Below, piece after piece: positions 10,431-23,082 of a stretch of 64,000 nt of DNA. How positions within the stretch are numbered: the stretch's first letter is position 1; each line of letters begins with the position of its first letter. Made by a program: the position numbers and the translations under genes. The DNA comes from Siphonodentalium dalli (Eukaryota > Mollusca > Scaphopoda > Gadilida > Siphonodentaliidae). The DNA is taken from contig CP136064.1 of the NCBI GenBank assembly GCA_032622095.1, forward strand, positions 143,425,954 through 143,489,953. The letters run 5' to 3'. The notes under the pieces are model-generated. The model did not search any database. It saw nothing but the letters and a program-made list of their open reading frames with translations, and was not told the origin of the DNA.

Positions 10431-12820
10431 CTAGAGTAGGCACTGTCAGAAATTCTTCCGTGTCATTTGCTCGGGAAATTAAACTCAACATAGTTTTCAT
10501 TGTACAAAGTCACAGAAATAGGAGTCCTATATCTTGCCAGATTGGGACATTTGGACGTACCCATTCAAATGTTTAACAGTAAGACAATATTTCAGTAGCT
10601 ACATTATCCTCTGACATTTGTACCATACAACAAAGAAGTTGACAGAGTCCTCAGCTCCCGGGTTTTCCCTGAGTGAGGTAGTCTCGTCTGTTCTCCGAGG
10701 GGAGTGTTGCGAGTCAGGTGACTTGCAATTGTATCAGAGTCAGAATCATCATGTCATCAGATATCTGCTCCCGAGCATGAATGCTCACAGAGTCGTCCTC
10801 ATAGACTGGGTCTACCCGATTGAGGCAGTCTCGTTTCATTTCCGAGGGGAGAATTTTAGTTTTCAAATCTGAATTTTGCTGTGACAATTAACTGTTGCGA
10901 AACATCGTTAATTTTTGTCATGGTTCAAGCAGTTTGGTATTTGTTCCTTTTCTTTTATTAGCGTGTTAAAAACGCTAAGTCTGTATCGGTATAACGGAAC
11001 AAGTCAAATTGCGATGTTGACTAGAGGATGCCGAAAATCAATATGGATTATCAAGGAGAATCTGGTACCACAAGAGTTCATAGAATTTAGGAAGTTTTAG
11101 TTGCGCATGCGCATAACGAAAGAGTACTTCCGTAATTAAGTCGAGCGATAAAGGGACACGCCGCTAATGGTATCTGGTTTGAATAAGTCATTTTACAACA
11201 TAAAAGTATTATCTAGAAAGCAGTATAGAATTAAAAATTTCTATCTACCACTCCATACACCCACTAAAATTGGCAGTCAATGAGAGGGGGCTATATATGT
11301 GACTGTAATGGTTCAGTGATAAGTTCCCAATACAGAATTCATTAAAGATTATTCATTTTAATACATCAAAAACTGAAAATCACTGGTTCCCAGATTCAAT
11401 CCAAGCTCATGGTGCTTTTAAAAATAAAATGAGAAACTGTTATCAAACTCTAGTAGGCAAACACTATATCAAAGATTGTCCAGATATTGAAATAGCCATA
11501 GCTTCAATATAGCTGAAAATTGCAACAATGAATGCATTTGATATGGAGAACTGTTAATACCGGTAATCGATTATGCCTAGATTTTTCTCTGCTTTCTCCC
11601 AACATGATTCCAATTTTGCTCCAAATTTTGCTTAACATCAGTGATCTGAATCAGGAGTGGCAGTGCAGGTGCAGGTGCGGTGCGCCCGGCCCCACTGCCA
11701 TTGACTGACTCCTGTAGCATGCATACCAAACCGGTCTTCTGAGACTGAAGATTGTGGACCTCGTGTCCTTCAATGCTTCTGCCAACCATAATTTGAACCA
11801 ATAACCCCACCATTCTTCACCATAGTCTCATGACACCACTGATTATACCATTTAGAGGAAGTTGTCACTAGTTTCAAGCCTTAAAGGATATCTCTGGTGT
11901 AGCTTTTCTCAGTCATTATCAATGCTGCTAATCCAATGTTACAATGAGGTAGTTGTGGAAATTCAAGATTATCGTTTTCAATAAATACTGAAAAGGATAA
12001 GTTTATTGTCACCGACTGATGTATCGGACCAATTGAAGTTCAAATAGGCTTCGCCCATCCCGGGCGGAACTTATACTAAGTTATAGTTAACGTACACTGT
12101 CGCATAATTATTTGTTTGTAACCAAAAAGCCACCACGCACACATCTTTTTCCACAGTGTATCATGCAGGCTGTATTAACATTCCTACTAGGTATGAGAAC
12201 ATCCATGCCATTGTTAAAAGAATGAGACATTGGGAAAAATCTATTGTAACAGAAACTTCTAAATAATTGTATGCACGGCTTGTATCTAAACGATCCAGAA
12301 TTCAGAGCTGGAAAGTGATATAATGGTGAAATTACTGTACATTTTCGGTGATTATCACTGTAATTTCTGTCAGAAGTCAGACTGTAGATGAATAGGTGAG
12401 TGTGGAATTGTGTGTATTCTATGTGTAACCTAACCAGGGGATGAGGAAGCTGGGGTATCTCACTGTAATTAGATAAAGATGGCATTAGTGTTGAAGCATG
12501 ATAATTAAGCTTGCACTGTAAACAACAAATTAGGTGAAAGTCAAGACAACTTTAATTCAGTTATGAGAACTGCTATTAGAAATATTTATCAAGGCAATAC
12601 AGAGGAATTTGTATTATCAGTGAATTTAACCCATGCTGTGACTACAGACATTACTGTTGTCACATTAACTTGTTTTGGGTACCAATCTTGATCTTGTGAT
12701 AACATTAACACCTATTTTAAAGTTATGTTAATTGCCAAGACAAAAAATTGGCCAGAAATGTCTTTTCAAGGGTCATGTGATAAAATGTGACATTTTTTCA
12801 TTTTTTTCAAGCTCTATATG
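10431..12820. other. Intergenic, no gene recognised
   Basis: The phrase 'gaggyagtctcgt...ccgaggggag' occurs twice about 149 bp apart (near 10,675 and 10,824). A 125-codon minus-strand frame at 12,108-12,485 has no recognisable domain. Nothing else could be supported. Confidence 0.45.
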
Positions 12821-12824
12821 ACTT

Positions 12825-12955
12825 TGATAGAATAAACAAGACAGTCAATGACTCTGGAGTCGCTCACTTGACTATAAAGAATGAGAAGATGGGATTCTGA
12901 AGACTACAACAGTCAGTATTATATACTTGTCAAAATCACTTAAAACAAGTAGTTC
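12825..12955 (+). repeat. Dispersed repeat copy (family D), left part
   Basis: The text 'acaagacagtcaatgactctg...acaacagtcag...aaaatcactt' matches copies at 45,605-45,740 and 53,148-53,240. This copy is interrupted by the Harbinger-like element and resumes at 15,570 with 'acaggga'. Confidence 0.65.
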
Positions 12956-12993
12956 TAAGGGAGCATGTCAAAACCTCTTTCGCATATGCGAAA

Positions 12994-13270
12994 GAAATGC
13001 GAAAAAAGTGCGAAAAATGTGGCGTCATTGACGTCGTTTTTTCTACATTATCGGAGTTTTTTCGTCATTATCGCACGCCGTAACGTTGTACGCTTTCGTC
13101 AATTTTTCGTCATTTTCGCTGTCTTGGTTCGATGTTTTCGCAATTATCGCAGTTTTGTTTCGCAGTTTTGCTCAAATGTTCGCTGTTCTGTTTCGACATA
13201 TTTTCGCAGTGTTTGTTTTCGTCAAGATCGCAGCATTAAATCCGTCAATATTGCTGCTGTGTCGATATGA
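12994..13270 (+). repeat. Left subterminal array of TCG/CGA words
   Basis: T-rich text dense in words such as tttcgtcatt, attatcgcac, ttttcgcaattatcgcag. Comparable words in the same orientation fill 15,290-15,531 next to the right TIR. Such arrays often bind transposase; that is inference. Overlapping open frames here are artefacts of low complexity. Confidence 0.5.
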
Positions 13271-13277
13271 TTGGCAG

Positions 13278-13481
13278 GACAGTTTGTGTTCAATAAATAC
13301 TCCATGGTCGCAGTTTTATACTAATGTGTCGCGAACGGGAAGATGTCGATCTCCATGCTGAAATTTCTCAGATCGGAGTGACAGTTTGTGTTCAATAAAT
13401 ACTCCATAGTCGCAGTTTTATACTGATGTGTCGCGAACGGGAAGATGTCGGTGTCCATGCTGAAATTTCTCAGATCGGAGT
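13278..13481 (+). repeat. 102-bp tandem duplication, two copies
   Basis: Units 13,278-13,379 and 13,380-13,481 start 'gacagtttgtgttcaataaa' and differ at only a few positions. The duplication is internal to the Harbinger-like element. Confidence 0.8.
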
Positions 13482-15289
13482 TTTTATCATAAGAATTCCA
13501 TTGATTTAATCGGAGTATTCGCCGATATGAAAACATTTCCGATTTGATCGGAGTTTATAAATGTAGGCCTATTAGTAAATTTCTCCGATCTACTGAAATC
13601 TCCGATTTGGTTAATATCGGACAATTCAAACTTCGTTTAATAATAAACTATTATTAATAGAAGATTATTTAAAGTCCCAAATAAATTATTCCCAGACCCA
13701 ATTTATATAATAGGATAGGCCAACACAATCAATTCCTACGTTTTTATATCACACGGTGCCCGCAAATCCGTGGGTTTATAGCAGTGATATTGCATCACTG
13801 GTTTACAGTACATATTACAGTACAGGTTGAAGTCCCCCCTAAATCTCGAGCAATAATTGCTACACCGTCGCATTAATACTGCAGAGTGGTACCGTAAACA
13901 ATGCAAATTTTGATTTCGAAAATCGTTTTTGTGTGTGATTATGTAACTTGTCTTCACTTTGGGTAAACCGTCACCATTTAATTGTGCGAACTATTATGAA
14001 TAAAAGAATACAGCCGTGGACGACAATAAATTATTCCACAACCCCGATTTATAGTATGCCACGTAGAGTTAATTTCTACAGTTTCAATCTGTCTTTCTAG
14101 ACCAGACACATATTTTAATGTGGACGCAAATCAGGGTGTTTACGGCATCGTCGGACAGTCGTAAACAATGCTTTAATTTTCGCAATATACGTATGAAATC
14201 ATTGTTAGATATCGGAAGCGCAGCGTCATCATGATTAATTCGTCGGCGACATTTATACTTTTATTTCAAATCTACACATTTTATTCAATATATATCAGCG
14301 ATCAGATGCGACAAAGTTAAGTTAATACAAAACATATTATATAATAGTTTGGAATTTCCACGAATAGCACAATCATGTTATGTTGTGCTATTTTTAGCAC
14401 TAATTTCCCAGGCCAGTCCTAGTTTCGTTTGTGGGTAGCATTGACTGACAGAGGAGTTGAGTGTTATGTTTTTCTCGATTCTTTATTGAATGAATAATAA
14501 AAATATGGATATCATACCATTATAAAACAATGAACTTAGAGGGTATGGCTCTATATATGTCTGGCGTTGATAGAATGTGATGAGGGCTTGTTCTATATCG
14601 GGCCTATTGCTTCAAATGCTGGATCATGTGGATGGACCGTTGTCGCTCCCGTTGTGGGTGGGTGCAGCTGGTTTCAAATTTCTGTGTGATTTCATCTTTT
14701 TTCTGTTAGATGTGTGATACCTGGGGTTGTGAAAACCCTAACTTCTTCGTACTGTCGACCTGTGTAAACTGCTGGTCTAATATTTTCCCAACTGCGTATA
14801 TGTCCGCTACCGATAGATCTATTCGATTTCATCACTGTTTCTAGCCATGATCGAACTGATATTATGACATCAAGTCGCTTCATTTTGGAATTTTATATAT
14901 CAGATGTGTTGTTTTTGTCCAACGAGTTAAACCATTGTTCACTAATTGAGAAGACATCACGACAACAACAAAACTGTCGCACAGTTCACGCATAGTTGTG
15001 AAGGACCGGTATATACGTCATTATATGTCAGTAGACCTATATGTTTGTATAGCCTTTTGCTAAATGTCACCCCTTCACACATTTGGAATGAGTTGACTAT
15101 TGTTTAATTAGGCCTTGTGCGAACTCATAGCTATCAAAACAGTCGAACTGTCAAGTCATTGTACTTGTGTGTTAAACGCATAGAGTTGTTTGTATGGCCT
15201 TTGGCTGACAGCCAATAAAAATTCAGCTGGCATCTGATTACGCAGAAGTCAAAAATAAATGCGCGGATTTATGAAGTGCGACAACATCG

Positions 15290-15531
15290 TATGGATGTTT
15301 TAACTTTTCATCGTTTGCGAATATCGATCAATGTTTCGACGTCGCGACTTTCGCGTTGTCGAAAGTTTCGACATTTTACGGAAATTTTGGTCTGTTGTGG
15401 TTTCGACGTTATCGCACTTTTATGGCCAGTCGCTTTCGACGTTATCGCATTATTTTTCGTCATTTCCGACATTTCGTTTTTGCACATTTACGTCAATTAC
15501 GTCAAAACTTTTTCGACATTATCGACAATAT
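15290..15531 (+). repeat. Right subterminal array of TCG/CGA words
   Basis: Repeated TTTCGAC[AG]TTATCGCA-like words (for example near 15,401 and 15,437), on the same strand as the left array although the outer TIRs are inverted. Confidence 0.5.
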
Positions 15532-15569
15532 TTTCGCATATGCGAAAGAGGTTTTGACATGCTCCCTAA

Positions 15570-16060
15570 ACAGGGACACATCTAGAGGTACTCTGTTGAG
15601 CGGGGTCTTCACTTTGGAATGTCTAATAGCACACCCCTGAACAAACTCCAAACCCCTCCCTAACTGACAACCGGACTGCAGTCCTATGTTCACAAAATTC
15701 CTTTTGAAAATTTCAAACCCAATAAAGTAAAGAAAATTTCCAACCCAATAAAGTAAAAATGAAAGTGTCAATAACACTGTAGCTCAACTTGAAAAGGGAA
15801 TAATTTCATGAGCCAATGGAGCGATTAGGAATGCGGAAAGTTGAAATGTCTAAGTAATACTAGATTATCAACATGAAAAGATATATATATAAAGTAAAAT
15901 CCAAGATGGTTGCTGGCGTCAAATGAAATTCAAAAATATTAGATAGCTTCCATCTATTAGATCAATATCAAGATTAATATGAAGTTTGGTAATGATTGGC
16001 TGAGGGAAGTGGACTGTAGGATTTGACAAAGAGTGAAATCCAAGATGACTGCCAGCGGAC
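15570..16060 (+). repeat. Family D continuation and satellite-like debris
   Basis: 'acagggacacatctagag' continues the family D copy cut by the transposon. From 15,760 the text (aatgaaagtgtcaataacactgtagc..., aaatccaagatgg...) matches the ~150-bp satellite at 58.1-59.7 kb, including 'aatatgaagtttggtaatgattgg'. Two short 'aacccaataaagtaaa' repeats lie at 15,716-15,756. Confidence 0.5.
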
Positions 16061-16599
16061 ATGTTTTATACCCCAAAATGACTCAATTGGAAATACTGGT
16101 TGGAAAATACTGGTTGGAAAGTCAAACTATGAGAACAATTCTATTAAACCTATTTTTGGCGTGAAAATCAAATTTACAATTAATGTTGCATCAGGCATAA
16201 AATTTCTTACTGTTGAACATTTTGATCAAAGTAGGGGGTCAAAATTCCAACTCCCCTCTACCCCCTCAGCTTAGAAATCATTAGGAATACATATATATAT
16301 TATTATACTAGTACTAAATTTGAATTCAACAGAATAGATAGGGTCTATTTGAACCAATTTAAATCCCAATCTATGAGATCCATTCATCTAGTAATTTCAA
16401 ACGGTATAGGTATTTCAAGAGTTGAAGGGAATTCATTTTCCTCAAAAGTAGTTACAAAATTTAGGGAATGATTATAAGCATGGCATCATGCACTGATAAT
16501 ATTTCCTCGAAATTATCAGCATAATAGATCTACACCTCATTACCACCATAGATGAAAAGAGTTATTAAATAGTCAATATCTATCTATATATCTTATATC

Positions 16600-17870
16600 T
16601 TATATCCATGATATGAGGAATCTAATCGTGTGATTTTAAAGACGTCATATTGGTGCTGCTTTGGTGAGAGGTGGGGTGGGGTGGGAACTAAATTTGATAA
16701 AAATTTGTTTAGTCGCGGATTAGCACCAAACTTACAAATAATAATCTCCATGATATCAGGAGTCAAATTGTGTGGTATAAAGATGTCAAAAGTGGGGCCA
16801 TTCGAGTCAGGGGTGCCTAGAGGGTGAGAGGGACACAAACATTGATAAACAATATGTTTAGCGCCGATTTCCACCTGATTGATATATATTCTTCTCCGTG
16901 ATACGATTAATCTACTAATCGTGTGGTTCAAATGCACCAAATTGGTGCCTTTTGGGTGAGAGATATGCAACAGTGGCCCTAAATTTGATACGAATTTATA
17001 TACTCGGCAATTTTCATAAATTTTATATATATTCATCTCTATAATGAGTCTAAGTGTGTGGTTTAATGATGTCAAAAGTGGCGCCGCTTGAGTCCGAAAT
17101 AGGGACGGGAGGGTCACCAAAAACTTAGAAAAATATAAAAATATGTTTAGTGCCAATTACCATCAAACTCAAACACGTTCTTCTCAAATGATACAATGAA
17201 TAAAATATTTGCGAATATCTGTCTGTGTTCTATATATAACTTTAAGGGTACAATCGAGATGGCACCAAGGAGGTCTAACAGGGGTAACTTTTTACGAGTA
17301 AGATAATGGTGCGGGTTAAAATTTTCTAAAGAGACGTTGTTGGTGTCAGGGGAGGGGCTATTTTTAGCGCAGATTTCGACCAAATTAATATATTAATCTT
17401 CTCCGTGATACGAGGAATATAAACATGTGATTTAAAGACGCGAAATTGGTTCTGTTTGGGTGAGAGATAATAACTATAACTATGATAAGAATTTGTTTAG
17501 TTGCCGATTACCATCAAACTTATATATAATCATCTCCATTATATAATGCATGCATGAGTGTAATAGACATGGTTTAAATATGACAAAAGTTCAAGTCATG
17601 CATGAGGGGAGTTGCACCAAAGTTGATACAAATATATTTAGCACTGATTCCCCCAAATTCATGCACTTTCTTCTCTAATGATATGATGAATTAAATCACA
17701 TTTGGTGTTGTTTGGGTCATGGATGGCGAGAGGAGATTCACTAGCATTTATTAGATTGTTCAATATCCAAGAAAGTTATATATAGTCATCTTCCAGGCCA
17801 TCTCCATGTCATTCTAAGGAGTTTTTGGCATTCCAATTTCACAATCTCGACAAATGGTGACCGAATTAAG
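16600..17870 (+). repeat. Diverged tandem repeat, ~145-bp unit
   Basis: Anchor phrases of the type 'ctccrtgatay...gtgtggtttaaagatgtcaaaa' occur near 16,607, 16,749, 16,898, 17,040, 17,185, 17,404, 17,534 and 17,671, mostly 137-149 bp apart. Each unit carries a 'tttgataaaaatttgtttag' block. The 187-codon minus-strand frame across it is a product of the repeat. Confidence 0.65.
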
Positions 17871-20240
17871 TCACTTGAACAATTATATCTTCTCAACTGT
17901 CATATTTATATGGGGATGGGAATCAGGGAATTCTTATAACGATCTAGCAACACAGATACATAGAAGAAAGCATTAAAAGTATATTTATATCAATCTATTT
18001 AAGAGATACATATATTCATTCAAACCGAGGGACCTTGAATCGTCAGAGGATTGCATATTAGAATGGCTCATGTATATACTATAACACGATTGTGTCTATC
18101 CCATTCAATACAGTTTCCACAAAAAAAGTTAAAATTGCCTAGAGATACAGGGGGGGGGGGGGGGGGGGGTCGGAAAAAAGTGACATGACATTAGGCTAAA
18201 AAAACTTTTTTCCGACTCTTGGGTACCCACCACCCCTCTATTTGAAGGAAAAAATATTTTTTCCAATTTCATGCGGGGTACCCACCCCCTTTTTACCTCC
18301 AAATCTGTAATATCACACCATTTAAGCTTGATGTTCAGTATTACAGTTACCCTATTTCCATTTCTGGTTCTTCTAAGTCATTCCAACTTTTGTAACAACA
18401 CGAAACAGGTTCTAAAAAAAAACCTGGAAAAACCCAAAATAACACACAGAATACATGTGCTGATCAGTAAATTATTGATTGATTCTTCCCCAAATATTGT
18501 CTAAGGTAGCTCATAATGCTCATTATACATGTAAACAAGTATAAAAGCATTAGTGTACCTTCTTTTCATCACAGAAAGTGTAACTTTAGATGTGTCCCAT
18601 AGTATCACATGAATTTATGTCAATTATGATTTTTGAAAAAATTATTAGGGCAACACCACCTGGCAATTAACTCTCCAGCAATACAGGTATTCAGCTGAAA
18701 TCCACTATGTATCACAAAACTAATTTTCATTTCCATGAGCTGAGTTCTTGGGCTAGATACTGTGCTAAGGCCAGACCCAGGTCAAGCATTCAGACAAATA
18801 CATGTACTGCGTGTAAATAGAAACTTGAAAATAAGACGGTCATATGCAGTCTGCAGAATAAGCTCCAAGGAGGGTGAGTTTAGTGATGCTACCCAGTAGA
18901 GTGGGCTATAGCATTACCAAATTCACCACATGTGACCCTCATATGTAGCTAGTTCTCCATGGTTGGTCGAGACCAAAATAGAATGAGGTCGTTAGAGGTT
19001 GAATTTGTTGATGCTATGTCGGGTAGTATCGCCAAATTCGCCCTCTGCAGACTTCGATCATTTTGCTGATGACCAGCACATTATTTTTCGACTTGCATAT
19101 TATATTAAGTTATATTATATTTTCTTTCCCTTCTTTTCACTCATCTGTTCTGATTTTGTTTATTCCACTTAGCAGCCTTCTCCATATTTACACATTCAAG
19201 GTCTATGTATGCTCGCCCAATCTTTTATCTGGGTCCCACCATCTCAAGATTATTATCTCAGTGATATGCGTTGTTGCAGTCTACAGTCCCATGCCAAGTT
19301 CCGATACAATATTGACTGGGTCATCTGGTCTGATCAGGTATAATGAGTAAATATTAATGAGATAAATGAATAGCTTTTTTCATTTTATTTATATTAAAGT
19401 TTATTCATGTGCTACATAACTGTCCATTTTCATCTGGAACCAGTAGCATTGGTACATGGCAATGTGATCGGATGTAAAAGGCGAATTCCTGAGAGTTGGT
19501 TCGTAATCTGGATTTCTGAGAAGATGACATGCCCATATCCACACTAACTACCCCCCTAAGCACTGCCCTAAATGTCATACACACCTTAACAATGATGCTG
19601 AACACTTTGAGGCATTTATATTGAAGAAATGTTGTAAGAGGAAAAAATTGCGACCACTCAGGAAAAAAGTGACTTTTTCGCAGCTGAACCACCCACCCAC
19701 CCCGGCCTAGTGTATGGAAAAAAGTGGATGACCCCCCCCCTGAGAGATATGGAAATGTAGAGCAGGCCTGTTCAAAAATAGTGGTCACAGTGTGCAGTCA
19801 AATATGGTTACTTCTGAGATAAAGGAAAACGCAGTCCGTAGCACATGACTTTTCAGGATCCTCCAATAGTGACATCTGACAAGGGTATATCTGCCCGATA
19901 CAGAGGATTTCTTTCATTTTTTAGAACAGACTCATCGCCTAACATAAACAACTCAAAATCTCGCTGCGTCGGGCACATGTAGCTGCTATACATGCAAAAC
20001 ATCATTTCTTTTTAAACTGAAAATGATTATCCAGTATATAGTACCAGAACAGAGGAGCACCTAGACATATCTTTAAAACATCTGTATCTTCATGATAATA
20101 TGATAAACTAGATTGATTGATTGATACATCTCTATGTAAAACACAATTGTCGTCTTTTATTTTTTCGAACTAATGTGTTTATGATGTTCATGTTTCATGC
20201 TATAACGTCTGAAGTATACGAAGTTGTAAATAAATAAATA
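17871..20240. other. Intergenic with degenerate hairpins
   Basis: A G run lies at 18,151-18,168, followed by text alternating 'ggaaaaaagt' and 'ggtacccacc'; similar text is at 19,660-19,740. Two worn copies of the inverted-repeat module that clusters at 47-48.5 kb lie at about 18,866-18,944 and 18,983-19,050 (gtgatgcta ... tagcat). No gene was recognised. Confidence 0.45.
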
Positions 20241-20480
20241 CTTCTTTATTGGTGGGACGGATTAAACGTGATAAACAAAATGATAATCGCTCCGACCTGA
20301 CAAGGTGAGCCACTACTTATATTCCATGTGTAAGAATCATGTTTTGTGATGCCATTTGGATATACAATTTATGAGAATACGTGTAACTCTTTGAGAGCAA
20401 GAGTATTCTCTATTCCCACCAAATATCCAAAGAGGGTTTCACATCACTTTAACCTGGGCAACGCCGGGTAACCCTGCTAG
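20240..20480 (+). mobile_element. Helitron-type 3' end
   Basis: A GC hairpin ACCTGG-gcaacg-CCGGGT (20,452-20,469) is followed by CTAG at 20,477-20,480 and then T, the usual 3' terminus of Helitrons. The 5' end was not located; the start given is nominal. Confidence 0.45.
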
Positions 20481-20810
20481 TGAATATATATAAGAATAGG
20501 ATCTTTCTGTCTGTCCGTCTGTCTGTTCGGATTTTTCTCCCATACCCCAGACCGATTTCAAGCAAATTTGGTGAGGTGACTCGGGGTACCTTGACTGAGG
20601 TTATAATTAATTTTTTTTAGATCAAAATGTGTGCAAAGTGGCCACAGGCCGATGCTGAATTCGGGAGACTGTTTCGGCTAGTATGCATAATATTGTAACA
20701 ACTGTTACATCTAAACTGTATACACCCATCAGCATTAAAGATGCATAATCCGATTTATGTTCTTCAGAATCTCAGCATGCAAATAAATGACAAGAGATGA
20801 CAAATACTAA
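20481..20810 (+). repeat. Worn repeat with (GTCT)n start
   Basis: The text 'ctgtctgtccgtctgtctg' at 20,506-20,524 is followed by 'cagaccgatttcaagcaaatttgg', a phrase style shared with the Helitron-like units at 27.3 kb and the satellites at 53.7 and 63.7 kb. It may be a diverged relative; too short to classify. Confidence 0.35.
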
Positions 20811-20849
20811 CATGGCCCTAACTTAAAGGCCTGTAGGGATAAACAATCC

Positions 20850-21700
20850 CCAAAATTGAGTGGTGCGATAAGAGCAACAGCAATTAAACATGCGAGTGGC
20901 TAGCTCATAAATTGGGCCTTAAAATCCCCTACAGTTTTACGAGAATCAAAATAAACCATTTCTTTTCAGTGAATCAGCTGCTGTTACGAGAATCAAATTG
21001 AGAATCAAGATTCTGATTCTCGTCAGATTTTACGAAATGGAAATTGTAAATGGCTATGCCTATGATAACATTGGTTTAAATGACTGTAGGGTGTAATGAA
21101 TTAGAAAATTGCAAAATTGCTATCGCCGAGGTGCCAACCAAGACAAAAGACAATCGCAACAATAATAGCCATCTCAAAAACGAGTGGCGCGATAAGAGCG
21201 ACAGAAATTGAACGTGCGAGTGGTTAGCTCATAAAATGTAAATGACTATGCCTATAATGACGTCGGTTTAAACGTCTGTAAGATGTAATAATTTAGAAAA
21301 TCGGAAATTGCCATTGCTGGCGTGCCAACCATGATAGGAAGACAATCGCAAAGTGAATAGCCATCTCAATAACGAGTGGCGCGATAAGGGCTGACAGCAA
21401 TTGAACATGTGAGTGGCTAGCCCAGAAAACAGGCCTTAAAATCCCATAAAGCTTTTGCGAGAATCAAAATATACCATTTCAGCGAATCAGCTGCATTTTA
21501 TTTTTTTATTTTTAAGAATCAAATTGAAAGAGAATCATGATTCTGATTCTCGTCAGATTTTGAGCCCTGTAAAATGTAAACAGTGGTTTTAACGTCTTTT
21601 AGGTGTAATAAATTAGAGAATCGCTATCGCCAACATCCACCATGATAGAAAGACAATCGCAAAAAGAATAGCCACTTGAAATGTGCCCTTTTAACGTGTT
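20850..21700 (+). repeat. Diverged complex tandem repeat
   Basis: The block 'gagtggcgcgataag' occurs at about 20,859, 21,182 and 21,374, each with 'ttgaacatgcgagtggctagc'-like text. The block 'gattctgattctcgtcagat' occurs near 21,010 and 21,540, and 'gacaatcgcaa' three times. Confidence 0.6.
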
Positions 21701-22584
21701 GTTTCGAGATATGACCCAAAGCAACGTAATTATAATATGATCGCAGGGATAGTGCAAATCATGGATGAAGATAGTTATGATTATGTCGCAGGTCTAGAAT
21801 GAGAAATATGCCAAAAATGCGATGAAAAATAAAGGCAACCAAGCAGCCTCATGCACCAACACCGATTAAAGATTCAATGATAATTTAAATGTACCGCATC
21901 CTTCAGGAACTGTAGGGACTTCCATCCCAAAATCATGATGCTGCCAAACTGATTTGACAAGGTTAAAGGTAAAAGCTTAATACCAGCATATCATTTTGAA
22001 TGTGAAGAATTGAAAGATGAACCAAAATGATGGGGAAACAACGTAAACTAGTAATACTTTAATTATTAACTGGTAATAAAACAAATATGCTGAAAGAATG
22101 TAGGTAGTAAAATTTCTAAGGATTTAAAGTAATATCAGGTACTCAATTAGGTACCAGAGGCATTACTGTCAACATTTGATAATACTGAAGTATTCCTGGA
22201 ATGATGATCAAAAGAACTGGACTAGCGCCATCCTGTTATATAGCTTAATAGTAGGCACTATTATGCGGAAACATAAATTGTACCTTTTCGTTCTTTTTCG
22301 TTGACCTTGAAGTCTTGCTAGACAGCATAATATTATTCTCTCTGCAAATCACATTGTTATCGATTCAATCTCCCCATGGGTTGTATCAAATGATTCCTAG
22401 TTATTTACTTTACTGGCATGGTGGCATCATACCTTATACGGTACGCCTTCGTTGACTAATATACAGGAAATAACCCCAAAAGCGGGGATTTCGAACAACC
22501 TTGTCACCTAATTACGACGTAGCGGAGCAAATAATCAACATGGTGTGTGAGAACATTGTTGTTTCGTTAGATATCTAAGGCAAC
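21701..22584. other. Intergenic, no feature seen
   Basis: No long frame, LTR or terminal repeat could be found. It precedes the Gypsy-like gag and would be expected to hold a 5' LTR, but no matching sequence is visible after the pol region. Confidence 0.4.
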
Positions 22585-23082
22585 ATGGCAGCCAATCGGG
22601 CTCCAAAGCAGTGGTCATTAACAAAAACAGGAACAGTAACATCTTTTGAAAGTTGGCGATCAGATTTACATTATTCATTAACGCGTGATGAAAACTTTGC
22701 CAAATTCCTCATCCCCGGGGTCATATGGGAGAAAAGGACGAAGAACACACCGCTCCGTGGCTTTGTCGATGATGGCGTTGGGGTGCCTGCTGGGACCAGA
22801 AAAACGGCACAACAGATCGTTATATTTCTAGAGTTAATGCTCGGTCAGATTGTGAACTTTTGGCCAGTACTATCACAGAGTGCTATTGTTAAGACATCAA
22901 CATCTCTCGAAAATGTGTGGCAGACGATTCGCATGCACTACGGATTCAGTTCCACCGGGGGTCATTTCATCGATTTCACGTCAATCATGCTTGAACCAGA
23001 TGAACGTCCCGAGGACCTGTTTCAACGTTTATCTGCATTCGATGACGACAACTTGTTAAAGACTTATGCGATCCATGACTAA
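22585..23082 (+). pseudogene. Gypsy-A gag-like protein, truncated
   Basis: The frame opens at ATG 22,585 (caacATGGCA, good context) and closes at TAA 23,080-23,082 after 165 residues. The start [14 protein letters not shown] and the later [16 protein letters not shown] and [14 protein letters not shown] blocks are recognised as the capsid-like region of a Gypsy lineage widespread in molluscs and cnidarians. Full-length relatives continue to a zinc knuckle, so the stop is premature or follows a frameshift. Confidence 0.65.

Larger units (their letters stand above)
12959..15566. mobile_element. PIF/Harbinger-like non-autonomous DNA transposon, 2,608 bp
   Basis: Perfect 35-bp terminal inverted repeats at 12,959-12,993 and 15,532-15,566 begin GGGAGCATGTCAAAACCTC and contain the 16-bp palindrome TTTCGCATATGCGAAA. 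The flanks are TAA on both sides (12,956-12,958 and 15,567-15,569), the 3-bp target duplication of PIF/Harbinger. A paralogous empty site near 45,718-45,731 (agtagatttaaacagg) has a single TAA. No transposase-like frame was found inside, so the element would depend on proteins supplied elsewhere. Superfamily assignment rests on the TAA duplication and GGG start and not on a transposase. Confidence 0.8.

Noticed and set aside
12108-12485. 125-codon minus-strand ORF as a gene
   Set aside because: No recognisable domain, no supporting splice or promoter signals, and composition like the surrounding DNA.
16593-17156. 187-codon minus-strand ORF
   Set aside because: It crosses four tandem repeat units and its peptide repeats with the DNA period.
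18148-18170. Poly-G run as a regulatory G-quadruplex
   Set aside because: A single homopolymer in repeat debris with no gene nearby; only slippage can be claimed.
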